The notes: generated by a model not told the origin, from the sequence alone. Positions 30,978-40,156 are shown, numbered from the stretch's first letter. The stretch: DNA of 64,000 nucleotides from CBDDIP01 sp965279405 (GCA_965279405.1 OZ257157.1:4836001-4900000), one strand, 5' to 3'. Made by a program: numbers and translations.

Positions 30978-33332
30978 ATGATCGCCGAACAGCTCGCCGG
31001 GAAGCGGATCGCCATCACCGGTGGAACCGGGTTCGTCGGCACCGCGCTCATCGAACGGCTGCTGCGCTGCGCTCCCGGGTGCAACCTCGTGCTGCTCGTG
31101 CGGGCCGGCAAGCGCACCGTCGCCGCCGAACGCGTCCGTCGCGAGATCCTCAAGAACGACGCCTTCGACAAGCTGCGCGGGATCATCGCCGACGCCGGAG
31201 CCGAGACGTTCGACGAGATGACCGCTCGCCGAATCGTGACCATCACCGGTGACGTGAGCGCCGACGGGCTCGGGCTCAACGACGTCGATCGCGCGCTGCT
31301 GAAGACGTGCGACATCGTCATCCACTCGGCCGCAGCGGTGTCGTTCGACTCACCGCTCGACTCGGCGGTGGAGATCAACCTGATGGGCCCGTTGCGGATC
31401 GCGGCGACGCTCAACGATCTCGGCGTCGCGCCGCACCTCGTCGCCGTCAGCACCTGCTACGTCGCCGGCAACCGTCGCGGCGGCGCACCGGAGGAGCTGG
31501 TCTCCGCCGGCCCGTTCGACATCGGACTCAGCTGGCGCAAGGAAGTGGACGCCGCACGCCGGCTGCGAGCCGACCTCGAGGACCGCAGCCGCAAGCCCGA
31601 GCGACTCGTCGACTTCCGCCACGAAGCGCGCCGCGAGCTCGGCGCTGCCGGCACGCCTGCGCTCGCCTCGAAGACCGAGCAGAACCGCGAACGCTGGGTC
31701 AGCGACCAGTTGATCGAAGCCGGCCGGGCCCGCGCCGCGTCCGTGGGCTGGCCCGACGCCTACGCCTTCACCAAGGCGCTCGGCGAGCAGGCGCTGACGG
31801 AGACGAAGGGCGCGGTGCCGGTCAGCATCGTGCGTCCGTCGATCATCGAGTCGGCCGTCGCCGAGCCCTTCCCCGGCTGGATCCGCGGCTTCCGCATGGC
31901 CGAGCCGGTGATCCTCTCCTACGCACGCGGTCTGCTCAGCGAGTTCCCCGGCGTGCCCGAGGGCACCGTCGACGTGATCCCGGTCGACCTCGTCGTCGCA
32001 GCGATCATCGCCGTCGCCGCGCTCGGCCCGAAGGACGCACCGGCGATCACACAGGTCGCCTCTGGGTCGACCAACCCGCTGCACTACGGCATCCTCGTCG
32101 ACAACGTGCGTGACTGGTTCAACGAGCACCCCGTGTACGACAGCAAAGGCCAGCCGATCGTGGTGCCCGACTTCCGCTTCCCCGGCCGCGGCCGCGTGCA
32201 GGGCCAGCTGGAACGGGCGCAGAAGCTGATCATCCGCGGCGAGAAGATCCTCCACCAGCTGCCGTTGCGCGGCAAGCAGGGCGACTGGTCGGCCAAGCTC
32301 GAGGAGAAGAAGGGCGACGTCGAGCGGGCGCTGCAGTACGTCGAGCTGTACGGCCTCTACACCGAGTGCGAGGCGATCTACTCGGTGGACAACCTGCTGC
32401 GCATCTGGAACGACCTCGACGACACCGACCAGGCCGAGTTCTGCTTCGACCCGCGCGTCGTCGACTGGCCGCTGTACATCCGCGAGACGCACCTGCCGAG
32501 CATCGTCCAGCACGGTCGCGTCAAGACCACGCCCGGCAAGAACAACAGCGAGTCGCGGTCGTCTCGCCTGCGCCGTCAGGTCTTGGAGCCGGCGCGTCAC
32601 GTCGCCGCCTTCGACCTCGAGAACACCCTCATCGCCAGCAACGTCGTCGAGAGCTACTCGTGGCTGGCGACTCGCCGTCTGAACCAGCCGGAGAAGGTGC
32701 GCTACGTCCTGCGCACGCTCCGCCAGGCGCCCGGGATGCTGGCCCTCGACCGCCGCGACCGCAGCGACTTCCTGCGCTCCTTCTACCGTCGCTACGAGGA
32801 CGCGCCCGTCGACCAGATCGACACCGACGCCCGCGAGCTGTTCACCCAGCTGATCCTGACGAAGAGCTTCCCGGCAGGCATCCGTCGCGTGCGCGCCCAC
32901 CGCGCGGCCGGGCACCGCACGATCCTGATCACGGGCGCGCTCGACTTCGTCGTCGAGAGCCTGCGCCCGCTGTTCGACGAGATCGTCGCTGCCGAGATGG
33001 GCACGAACATCGACCGCAGCGGCCGCGAGGTCTACTCGGGTCGACTGCTGCAGGTTCCACCGACCGGCGAGACCCGCGCGCAGATCCTGGCCGACTACTG
33101 CGAGTCCGAGGGTCTGCGGCTCGACGAGTCGATCGCCTATGCCGACTCCACCAGCGACCTGCCGATGCTCGAGGCCGTGGGCTTCCCCGTGGCGGTCAAC
33201 CCGGAGACTCGCCTGGCCGCGATCGCTCGCAAGCGCGGCTGGCTCGTCGAGCACTGGGACAAGGCACCCGGCGCGCCACGCCCGCTGCTCCCGGTCGCCC
33301 GCACCCGCAGCGAGAAGGCCGGCATCAAGTGA
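30978..33332 (+). CDS. Fatty acyl-CoA reductase-HAD phosphatase fusion
   Basis: 784 residues. Residues 8-370 are a male-sterility/FAR-type extended SDR domain: TGGTGFVGT (14-22), a serine in AVSTCY (S158) and YAFTK (262-266) as the catalytic Tyr-Lys. A FAR C-terminal-like region follows to about 520. Residues 540-784 are a HAD-IB domain: motif I DLENT (546-550), where the usual second Asp is Glu548, TILITGA (648-654) and motif IV YADSTSDLPML (721-731). The SDR part should reduce fatty acyl-CoA to aldehyde or alcohol; the HAD part may dephosphorylate a lipid. First gene of a four-gene operon under the TetR operator. Confidence 0.88.
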   Translation: MIAEQLAGKRIAITGGTGFVGTALIERLLRCAPGCNLVLLVRAGKRTVAAERVRREILKNDAFDKLRGIIADAGAETFDEMTARRIVTITGDVSADGLGLNDVDRALLKTCDIVIHSAAAVSFDSPLDSAVEINLMGPLRIAATLNDLGVAPHLVAVSTCYVAGNRRGGAPEELVSAGPFDIGLSWRKEVDAARRLRADLEDRSRKPERLVDFRHEARRELGAAGTPALASKTEQNRERWVSDQLIEAGRARAASVGWPDAYAFTKALGEQALTETKGAVPVSIVRPSIIESAVAEPFPGWIRGFRMAEPVILSYARGLLSEFPGVPEGTVDVIPVDLVVAAIIAVAALGPKDAPAITQVASGSTNPLHYGILVDNVRDWFNEHPVYDSKGQPIVVPDFRFPGRGRVQGQLERAQKLIIRGEKILHQLPLRGKQGDWSAKLEEKKGDVERALQYVELYGLYTECEAIYSVDNLLRIWNDLDDTDQAEFCFDPRVVDWPLYIRETHLPSIVQHGRVKTTPGKNNSESRSSRLRRQVLEPARHVAAFDLENTLIASNVVESYSWLATRRLNQPEKVRYVLRTLRQAPGMLALDRRDRSDFLRSFYRRYEDAPVDQIDTDARELFTQLILTKSFPAGIRRVRAHRAAGHRTILITGALDFVVESLRPLFDEIVAAEMGTNIDRSGREVYSGRLLQVPPTGETRAQILADYCESEGLRLDESIAYADSTSDLPMLEAVGFPVAVNPETRLAAIARKRGWLVEHWDKAPGAPRPLLPVARTRSEKAGIK

Positions 33333-34483
33333 AGGCGCTGCAGATCGATCGCAAGGTGGCCAAGTTCGCTGCGGCTCGGATCCTGTCGGCGATCTCCCCC
33401 GGGGCCGGTGGCGCGCACGGGCCGTTGGAGCTGGCCGACATCGACCCGCCGATGTTGCCCGCCGAGGGCTGGCAGGTCCTGCACCCACGCCTGAGCGGCA
33501 TCTGCGGCAGCGACTTGGCCACCATCGACGCGGTCACCAGCCGCTACTTCGAGCCGATCGTCAGCTTCCCGTTCACGCCCGGTCACGAGGTCGTCGCCGA
33601 CACGGCCGACGGTCGCCGCGTGGTCGTCATCCCGGTGCTCACCTGCCTCACCCGCGGGCTGCCGGACTGCGAGATGTGCGCTGCCGATCGCATCAACCTG
33701 TGCGAGAACGTCGCCTTCGGTCACCTCTCCCCCGGCCTGCAGACCGGGTTCTGCACGGACACCGGCGGCGGATGGAGTCCGCAGATGGTGGCCCACGAGA
33801 GCCAGCTCGTCGACGTGCCCGCCGAGCTCACCGATGAGCAGGCGGTGATGGTCGAGCCCACCGCCTGTGCCGTCCACGCCGCCTCGCGCTACAACGGTGA
33901 CGACACGGTGATCATCGGCGCCGGCACCCTCGGTCTGCTGACCCTGGCCGCGATCGGCGCCCGCCGCGACGCCGACACCCGTCCGGTGATGATCACCGCC
34001 CGCTACCCGCACCAGATCGCCGCGGCGAAGGCGCTCGGCGGGCACACCGTCGCCACCTCCGAGCTCGCCCGCGCCGTGCGCAGCGGCACCGCGTCGATGG
34101 TGGTCGGCAACCAGTTGACATCCGGCGTCCCGCTCGTCATCGACTGCGTCGGCACCAGCGACTCGCTCGCCCAGGCGCTGCAGGTGGTCGCTCCCGGCGG
34201 TGAGATCCTGCTCGTCGGGATGCCGGCGACGGTGAAGCTCGACCTCACCACGCTGTGGCACCGAGAGGTGTCCATCCGCGGCTGCTACGCCTACCAGCGC
34301 GATGACTTCGACACCGCGCTCGACCTCGTCGCCCGCTACGACCTCGGCCGCTTCGTGTCGCAGACGTACCGCCTCGCCGACTACGCCGATGCCATCGAGC
34401 ACGCGGCCAACGCCGGCCGACGCGGCGCCATCAAGATCGCCTTCGACCTCCGACACGACCACATCCAAGAAAGAGGTCGCTGA
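33329..34483 (+). CDS. Zinc-dependent medium-chain alcohol dehydrogenase
   Basis: 384 residues. The GTG start overlaps the TGA of the preceding gene by 4 bp. Catalytic zinc ligands C59 (GICGSD) and H86-E87 (GHEV) are present. The structural zinc lobe has four cysteines at 106, 114, 117 and 125, with wider spacing between the first two than usual. The cofactor-binding segment is TVIIGAGTLGLLTLAAIGAR. It may interconvert a fatty aldehyde and alcohol, or oxidise a polyol intermediate, within the lipid operon. Confidence 0.9.
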   Translation: MKALQIDRKVAKFAAARILSAISPGAGGAHGPLELADIDPPMLPAEGWQVLHPRLSGICGSDLATIDAVTSRYFEPIVSFPFTPGHEVVADTADGRRVVVIPVLTCLTRGLPDCEMCAADRINLCENVAFGHLSPGLQTGFCTDTGGGWSPQMVAHESQLVDVPAELTDEQAVMVEPTACAVHAASRYNGDDTVIIGAGTLGLLTLAAIGARRDADTRPVMITARYPHQIAAAKALGGHTVATSELARAVRSGTASMVVGNQLTSGVPLVIDCVGTSDSLAQALQVVAPGGEILLVGMPATVKLDLTTLWHREVSIRGCYAYQRDDFDTALDLVARYDLGRFVSQTYRLADYADAIEHAANAGRRGAIKIAFDLRHDHIQERGR

Positions 34484-34484
34484 G

Positions 34485-36071
34485 ATGCCCCGTCCCGGTT
34501 TCGTCCTCGACGTCGACCGCTCCACCCCGCCGACGCTGTTCTGGCGCGGTGAGGGTTTCAGCCTCGAGAAGCTGCCCGCCAACCGCAGCCGCATCATCTA
34601 CCCGGCCGAGCCGCTGCCGGCGCTCGACGACATCGACGGCGCGATCCGCCACGCGCTGCTGAACCCGCACGACATGGACCCGCTGCCGGCGCTGCTGTTC
34701 CCCGGCATGAAGCTGACCATCGCCTTCGACGACGTCAGCCTGCCGCTGCCGAAGATGCGCCGGCCGGACATCCGCCAGCGCGTCATCGAAGCCGTGCTCG
34801 ACCTCGCCGCCGAAGCCGGCGTCGACGACGTGCACATCATCGTCGCCCTCGCGCTCCACCGGCGGATGCACGAGTTCGAGCTGCGCCACGCCGTCGGCGA
34901 TCGTGTGTACGACGCGTTCGCACCGCGCGGCCTGCTCTACCAGCACGACGCAGAGGATCCCGAGGGCCTGTCGTTCCTGGGCGCCACGCCCGAGGGCGAA
35001 GAGGTGGAGATCAACAAGCGCGCCGCCGAGAGCGATCTGCTCGTCTACGTCAACATCAACCTCGTCGCGATGGACGGCGGGTGGAAGAGCACGGCCACCG
35101 GCCTCGCCAGTTACCGCAGCCTTCGGCACCACCACAACCCGACCACCATGGAGGCCTCGCACAGCTTCATGGACCAGCACCGCAGCGAGCTCCACAAGAG
35201 CAACTGGCGGATGGGCAAGATCATGCGCGACAACGGGCCGAAGGTGTTCCAGATCGAGACGACGCTGAACACCGACACGTTCCCGAAGGGCTTCGAGTTC
35301 CTCTCCAAGCGCGAGTGGGAGTGGGGACCGAAGGACCGGGCCACGTTCCTCGGCGTGAAGAAGTCGCTCGATCGCACGCCGGTCAAGCTTGCCCGCAAGA
35401 TCTTCCACTCGATCGAGGCACCGCACCAGATGACGAGCATCCAGTGTGGCGAGGTCGAGGCGGTGCACAAGATCACCACCGAACACGTCTACGCGCAGCA
35501 GCTCGTCGAGGTGCAGGGCCAGACCGACATCCTGACGATGGGCATCCCGTACATCAGCCCGTACAACGTGCACTCGATCCTCAACCCGATCCTGGTGATG
35601 TGCATGGGCCTCGGGTACTACTTCAACATGTACCGCGGCAAGCCGCTGGTCCGCGAGGGCGGCGTGATCATCATGACCCACCCGACACTGCCCGACTTCC
35701 ACCCCGTCCACCACCCGAGCTACATCGACTTCTACGAGCAGGTGCTGGCCGAGACCACCGACCCGCACCGCATGTCGAAGGAGTTCGAAGAGAAGTTCGC
35801 CCACGACGAGTGGTACAAGCACCTGTACCGAACGAGCCACGCGTACCACGGCGTGCACCCGTTCTACATGTGGTACTGGGGCAGCCACGGGATGAAGCAC
35901 GCCGGGCGCGTGATCATCGTCGGTGGCGACGCAAAGGCCGTCCGTCGCCTCGGCTTCACGCCGGCGTCGACGATGGACGACGCGTTCGAGATCGCCAGCG
36001 ACGTGGTCGGACGCAACGCGACGATCACCCACCTGCACACCCCGCCGCTGATGATCGCGGACGTGAAGTAG
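34485..36071 (+). CDS. LarA-like (DUF2088) protein
   Basis: 528 residues, start ATG one base after the preceding stop. The N-terminal half has the LarA-type order: FPGMKLTIAFDDVSLPLPKM, HIIVALALHRRMHEFELRHA, GLLYQHDAEDPEGLSFLG and DGGWKSTATGLASYRS, which corresponds to the GGRK-type loop near the nickel-pincer cofactor site. The C-terminal part is longer than in lactate racemase and rich in aromatic residues and histidine (SHAYHGVHPFYMWYWGSHGM). By family it may racemise or epimerise a 2-hydroxy compound with the NPN cofactor. LarB/C/E genes are not in the window. Third gene of the lipid operon. Confidence 0.8.
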   Translation: MPRPGFVLDVDRSTPPTLFWRGEGFSLEKLPANRSRIIYPAEPLPALDDIDGAIRHALLNPHDMDPLPALLFPGMKLTIAFDDVSLPLPKMRRPDIRQRVIEAVLDLAAEAGVDDVHIIVALALHRRMHEFELRHAVGDRVYDAFAPRGLLYQHDAEDPEGLSFLGATPEGEEVEINKRAAESDLLVYVNINLVAMDGGWKSTATGLASYRSLRHHHNPTTMEASHSFMDQHRSELHKSNWRMGKIMRDNGPKVFQIETTLNTDTFPKGFEFLSKREWEWGPKDRATFLGVKKSLDRTPVKLARKIFHSIEAPHQMTSIQCGEVEAVHKITTEHVYAQQLVEVQGQTDILTMGIPYISPYNVHSILNPILVMCMGLGYYFNMYRGKPLVREGGVIIMTHPTLPDFHPVHHPSYIDFYEQVLAETTDPHRMSKEFEEKFAHDEWYKHLYRTSHAYHGVHPFYMWYWGSHGMKHAGRVIIVGGDAKAVRRLGFTPASTMDDAFEIASDVVGRNATITHLHTPPLMIADVK

Positions 36072-36079
36072 GCGTCGAC

Positions 36080-37105
36080 ATGGCACGCGTGCGCAACGGC
36101 GTCCCCACTCCCCTCGCCGGCAAGCGACTCGCCGGCCGCGCCGTGAAGACGGCACGCGCGAAGACGTCGACGGTGAAGCGCACGATCGCGTCCGCCGGCT
36201 TCCCGTACCGCGCCCCGACCAAGCCGCGCGGCGTGGTGGTGCCCGAGGAGGAGACGACGCTCGGCGCCAACTTCGAGACGGAGTGGGCACGCTCGTTGCC
36301 GGCCCGCGCCGCACGCAAGGTGATCGTCGCCGGACCGATGCGGCTGGGCGTCAAGCTGATCGCCGACCCCGAAGTCGTCGGGACCGATCGTCTGGAGGAC
36401 CTCCGCCAGCGCGACGACGTGCCGGCGGTGATCTTCGCCCCGAACCACCACAGCCACGTCGACACGCCGCTGATCATCACAGTGGTGCCGGAGCCGTGGC
36501 GGTCGAAGCTGTTCATCGCCGCTGCGGCCGACTTCTTCTTCGACAAGCGCGTCAAGGGCACCGCATCGGCACTCGTGCTCAACGCGTTGCCGATCGATCG
36601 CGAGGTCACCGGCCGCAAGAACAGCGACCAGATCCGCAAGCTGATCGACGAGGGCTGGAGCCTGGTGATCTACCCCGAGGGCGGTCGCTCACCGGACGGC
36701 TGGGGCCAGGAGTTCAAGGGCGGCGCGGCCTACCTGTCGGCGCGCACCGGTGCCGCCGTCGTGCCGGTGTTCATCGACGGCAGCGGCGCCATCTTCGGCA
36801 AGGGCATGAAGCGGTTGAAGCCCGGCCGGACGAAGGTCGTGTTCGGATCTCCGATGTGGCCAACGGAGGGCGAGAGCACACGCCGCTTCAACTCGCGCAT
36901 CGAAGCCGCCGTCGTCGCACTCGGCGACGAGGCGCTCACCGATTGGTGGAGCGCCCGTCAGCGCACGGCCAAGCGCGAGAACCCGTCACTCGGCGGCCCG
37001 GAGTACACGGGTTGGCGGCGCCAGTGGGCGCTTGCCGAGCAACGCAAGCTCGGCAAGGCCGGGCAGCGAAAACGACAGAAGCGCCGCTGGCCCGACCTGG
37101 GCTGA
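36080..37105 (+). CDS. PlsC-like 1-acyl-sn-glycerol-3-phosphate acyltransferase
   Basis: 341 residues. A basic N-terminal extension of about 70 residues precedes the acyltransferase domain: motif NHHSHVD with the HX4D pair H123/D128, and motif III YPEGGRSPDG (199-207) in place of the EGTRS form. No clear membrane helix is visible before the catalytic motif, so it may associate peripherally. A Lys/Arg-rich C-terminal tail follows. It would acylate a lysophospholipid or a related alcohol. It starts 8 bp after the LarA-like gene and closes the operon. Confidence 0.9.
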   Translation: MARVRNGVPTPLAGKRLAGRAVKTARAKTSTVKRTIASAGFPYRAPTKPRGVVVPEEETTLGANFETEWARSLPARAARKVIVAGPMRLGVKLIADPEVVGTDRLEDLRQRDDVPAVIFAPNHHSHVDTPLIITVVPEPWRSKLFIAAAADFFFDKRVKGTASALVLNALPIDREVTGRKNSDQIRKLIDEGWSLVIYPEGGRSPDGWGQEFKGGAAYLSARTGAAVVPVFIDGSGAIFGKGMKRLKPGRTKVVFGSPMWPTEGESTRRFNSRIEAAVVALGDEALTDWWSARQRTAKRENPSLGGPEYTGWRRQWALAEQRKLGKAGQRKRQKRRWPDLG

Positions 37106-37117
37106 CAGTCTGTGCGC

Positions 37118-37942
37118 ATGGCCAACGAGCTGATGCGCGACCACTGGACGAAGTACGGCGGCGTCTCCTGGGTGCAGCACCAACGGATCTTCGACCAGGC
37201 GCTCGCCGAGTTCGGCGACGCGGCGATCGCCAAGCTGGCGGTGCTGCCCGGCGAGCGGGTGCTCGACGTCGGGTGTGGGTACGGGACCACCGCGTCCGTC
37301 CTCGCCGCCACCGGCGCAACGGTGACGGGCGTCGACATCTCGGCGACGATGATCGACGAAGCACGGGCGCGCGTCCCCACGGCCACGTTCGTCGTCGCCG
37401 ACGCGCAGACCGATCGGCTCACCGGCGAGTTCGACGCGGTCCTCTCGCGGTTCGGCGTGATGTTCTTCGACGATCCCGTCGAGGCGTTCACCAACATCCG
37501 CGCGTCCACGGCGCCCGGTGGCCGTCTGGTGTTCGTCTGCTGGCGCAGCGTGGCCGAGAACCCGAACTTCACCGCTGGCACCTCGATCATCGCCGCGGCA
37601 CTGCCCACGTCGGCCCCGGCCGACCCGCACGCTCCGGGCCCGGTGGCGTTCGCCGACGGCGAGCGTGTGCACGACATCCTCGATCGATCCGGATGGATCG
37701 ACATCGCCGTCGAACCGCTCAACGGGTCGATCCGGTACGCCACGGCCGACAGCGACGGCGTCGAGGAGCGCTTGGCGATGATCCTCGCCGGCGAGACCGG
37801 TCGGCTGATGACCGAGCACGTGGCACCTGAGGAGCAGGAGCAGTTGGTCGCCGAGGTGCGCGCCGACCTGCAATCGCGCGTCGTCGGTGGCGAGCTGACC
37901 CTGCGCGGCGCCGTCTGGCTGGTCAGCGCCCGCCGCTCGTAG
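37118..37942 (+). CDS. SAM-dependent methyltransferase
   Basis: 274 residues from the ATG at 37118, with a GTG two codons earlier as an alternative. The SAM-binding motif is VLDVGCGYGT (48-57), then GVDISATMIDEARARV, and the post-II motif FDAVLSRFGVMFFDDPVEAF resembles UbiE/COQ5-type enzymes. The substrate is unknown. It lies 12 bp after the acyltransferase gene and could belong to the lipid operon. Its 3' end overlaps the convergent GNAT gene by 20 bp. Confidence 0.88.
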   Translation: MANELMRDHWTKYGGVSWVQHQRIFDQALAEFGDAAIAKLAVLPGERVLDVGCGYGTTASVLAATGATVTGVDISATMIDEARARVPTATFVVADAQTDRLTGEFDAVLSRFGVMFFDDPVEAFTNIRASTAPGGRLVFVCWRSVAENPNFTAGTSIIAAALPTSAPADPHAPGPVAFADGERVHDILDRSGWIDIAVEPLNGSIRYATADSDGVEERLAMILAGETGRLMTEHVAPEEQEQLVAEVRADLQSRVVGGELTLRGAVWLVSARRS

Positions 37943-38717
37943 CCGCCAGCACCACTTGGTGCTGCACGAGGTGGAAGCCGAGGCGAGTGAGGTTGCGCGC
38001 CGAGTCACCGGCGGGCACTGCGGTCGCCGCAGCGAGCTCGCACCCGTGGTCGAGCCCGTGTTGCAGGCGCCGGCGCACCAACGCGGCCTGCACGCCACGG
38101 CCGCGGAGCTCGGGCAGCGTTGCGGCACCACCCACCCAGGCGACACCGTCGGCCACCACCACGCCGCCGCACCCGGCGACGCGTCCGTCGACGACCGCGA
38201 GGAACTGCTGGCCCGAGGTGATCGCACGGTCGGCCGCCGCGTACTCGTCGCTGATCGCGACTGCGCCCGTCTCGACGACGCCGAACCCTGCGGCGTAGAC
38301 GGTGCGCCACGTTGCCGCGTCAGCATCGGTGGTCACGGCGAACACGTCGACGTCGCCACCGCCTTCAACCGTCGAGGGATCACACGGCCGAGCAAACATC
38401 GCCCGGAACCACGAGGGGGCGAAGCCGGCCCGGCCGAGCGCGGCGACGGTCCCTGGCGGGGCCCAGGCGGAGACCTCCAACATCGGCGGCAGGCCGCGGG
38501 CGCGGTACCACGTGGCGAGCTCGTCGACGTCAGCGTCGTCGAGGTCGTCGATGCTCACGGCCAGCGCACGGTTGACGTACCTTCGCTCCCCCATGGCGAC
38601 GAGCAGCCCCCGGTGGAACGACTTCGCCTCGGCGCCGGGCATCGCCTCGACCGCGAGACCGCACGCGACCGCGGCACTCGTCTCCAATCGATCGACGAGG
38701 GCGCGAGTGACGAGCAC
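37923..38717 (-). CDS. GNAT-family N-acetyltransferase
   Basis: 264 residues. The C-terminal half has the acetyl-CoA motif WVGGAATLPELRGRGVQAAL with the R/Q-x-x-G-x-G/A core RGRGVQ, followed by ELAAATAVPAGDSARNLTRL and GFHLVQHQVVL. The N-terminal half is a degenerate GNAT-like or accessory domain (VNRALAVSIDDLDDADVDEL). Substrate unknown. Ends in overlap with the preceding methyltransferase gene. It follows the next methyltransferase gene on the same strand with a 9 bp gap. Confidence 0.85.
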   Translation of the reverse strand: MLVTRALVDRLETSAAVACGLAVEAMPGAEAKSFHRGLLVAMGERRYVNRALAVSIDDLDDADVDELATWYRARGLPPMLEVSAWAPPGTVAALGRAGFAPSWFRAMFARPCDPSTVEGGGDVDVFAVTTDADAATWRTVYAAGFGVVETGAVAISDEYAAADRAITSGQQFLAVVDGRVAGCGGVVVADGVAWVGGAATLPELRGRGVQAALVRRRLQHGLDHGCELAAATAVPAGDSARNLTRLGFHLVQHQVVLAATSGGR

Positions 38718-38726
38718 CGCGACAGG

Positions 38727-39563
38727 TTAGGGACGAGTCGGCGTGCGGCAGACGAAGCAGCCGGTGTCCTTGCTGATCGTCATCACACCGTCGCCGTCGT
38801 CGAACGCGGCCTGCACGCGCCCGCGGATCTCGGCGAGCTGGTCCGCGGTTGCGTCCTCGGCGGGCGGCGTCGACGTCAGGTAGGCAACGACGTCGTCGAC
38901 GTCGGTGCATCGCAGCTCGTCGCGATAGGTCAGCCACCGCACATCGGCGAAGTGGTCGCGCAGGATGGTGAAGCCGTTGTCGACACCGAACACGTCGACG
39001 GTCTGATCGATCGCGGCGAGATCGAAGACGTCGCCGCGGATGCGCCACAGCTCCTGCATGTGCCGGCGCCCGTTGGTCGCGACGATCACCATCCCGTCGT
39101 CGCGCACCACCCGAGCCAGTTCGGCGACGCCGAGCGCCGGATCCGGCAGGTGGTAGAGCATGTGGTTGGCGATCACCCGTTCGAACGAGCGCGACTCGAA
39201 GGGCAACGACTGCGCGTCGGCCACTTCACCACGAACGGTCTGGAAGCGGCGAGTGCTCGTCACCCGCTGCACGGCCTCGTCGACCATGCCCGGCGACAGG
39301 TCGACGAGCGTGATCGAGGCCCCGCTCACGACGGCGGCGTTGGTCTGCTCCCACAGCCACCCCGCCCCGCAGCCGACCTCGAGCACGTGATCGCCGATCG
39401 CGATGCCGAACTGCGCTGCCACCCAGTCGAACCACGGCACCGTCGCTGTCGTGTACCTGGCATGCAGGCGAGCGCGGATGGCCAGGCGGTCCGAGGTGCC
39501 GTACTGCTCGTTGCGCAGGTACTGCTGATCCCCGCCGGCGAACCGTGATCGCTGTGTCGACAT
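38727..39563 (-). CDS. SAM-dependent methyltransferase
   Basis: 278 residues. SAM motif VLEVGCGAGW (60-69), acidic residue in ITLVDLSPGMVDEAVQRV, and post motifs ERVIANHMLYHLPDPALGVA and RVVRDDGMVIVATNG. The N-terminus FAGGDQQYLRNEQYGTSDRL is like a group of actinobacterial class I methyltransferases of unknown substrate. The C-terminus has paired cysteines in DTGCFVCRT. Its start is 38 bp from a divergent gene at 39602. Confidence 0.9.
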   Translation of the reverse strand: MSTQRSRFAGGDQQYLRNEQYGTSDRLAIRARLHARYTTATVPWFDWVAAQFGIAIGDHVLEVGCGAGWLWEQTNAAVVSGASITLVDLSPGMVDEAVQRVTSTRRFQTVRGEVADAQSLPFESRSFERVIANHMLYHLPDPALGVAELARVVRDDGMVIVATNGRRHMQELWRIRGDVFDLAAIDQTVDVFGVDNGFTILRDHFADVRWLTYRDELRCTDVDDVVAYLTSTPPAEDATADQLAEIRGRVQAAFDDGDGVMTISKDTGCFVCRTPTRP

Positions 39564-39601
39564 CGGCGCAACCTAGTCAGCCGACGCGCGATGCTGTCCG
39601 C

Positions 39602-40030
39602 GTGAGCTTCGATCTGTACGTGTTCGATGCCGACGTGCCCGACGATCCAGAGGACCGCGCCCCGCTCCTGGAGGACGAGTCCGGCTGGGAGCTGACGCCC
39701 TCGCTGGAGCAGTTCGTTTCCGAGCTCGAGGTGCGCCATCCCGATCTCGACGACGGCTCGGACTCGCCGTGGGCCAGCTGGCCGCTTCGCCAGGTCATCG
39801 CCAACGGCACCGGCTGTGCGTTCAACATCGTGTGGTCGCACGCCGACGACATGCGCGTCGAGGTGCTCGAACTGGCGAGGGTCAGTGGCCTGACGGTCTA
39901 CGACCCGCAGGCGGACCGCGTCATCCGGCCGACCGACGTCGAGCCGATCGCCGATCCCGGCCTGACCGCCCCGTCCGACCTCGGCGACCCGGCCATCGCG
40001 AAGCGTCGCTGGTGGAAGCGCGACCCCTGA
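39602..40030 (+). CDS. Hypothetical small acidic protein
   Basis: 142 residues from a GTG at 39602; an ATG-like start at 39545 would overlap the divergent methyltransferase gene and lacks coding character. The N-terminus SFDLYVFDADVPDDPED and the central PWASWPLRQVIANGTGCAFN resemble a loosely defined actinobacterial family of unknown function (compare the MSYDIF protein at 49303). No catalytic motif, signal or membrane segment. Ends 21 bp before the tandem palindromes. Confidence 0.6.
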   Translation: MSFDLYVFDADVPDDPEDRAPLLEDESGWELTPSLEQFVSELEVRHPDLDDGSDSPWASWPLRQVIANGTGCAFNIVWSHADDMRVEVLELARVSGLTVYDPQADRVIRPTDVEPIADPGLTAPSDLGDPAIAKRRWWKRDP

Positions 40031-40051
40031 CCGACGCGAGTCGCTGCACGT

Positions 40052-40094
40052 CGAGGTGAGAGATCTGCGGCGCATGGGCGATCACCTCTCACCG
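40052..40094. repeat. 43 nt exact repeat with internal palindrome, copy 1
   Basis: GGTGAGAG at 40055-40062 pairs with CTCTCACC at 40086-40093, enclosing a central ATCTGCGGCGCATGGGCGAT stretch. It lies between the convergent ends of the 39602 gene and the YceH-like gene. The whole 43 nt unit recurs exactly at 40114. Confidence 0.85.
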
Positions 40095-40113
40095 GCTCGC
40101 CGGCACCCAGCTC

Positions 40114-40156
40114 CGAGGTGAGAGATCTGCGGCGCATGGGCGATCACCTCTCACCG
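40114..40156. repeat. 43 nt exact repeat with internal palindrome, copy 2
   Basis: Identical to 40052-40094 over 43 nt, in the same orientation, after a 19 nt unrelated spacer. Each copy can form its own hairpin. Probable bidirectional termination between convergent genes, with a recent duplication. Confidence 0.85.

Noticed and set aside
30124..40156. Possible CRISPR array from 43 nt repeats
   Set aside because: Each locus has only two copies, spacers are 9 and 19 nt, the repeats differ between loci and no cas genes are present.
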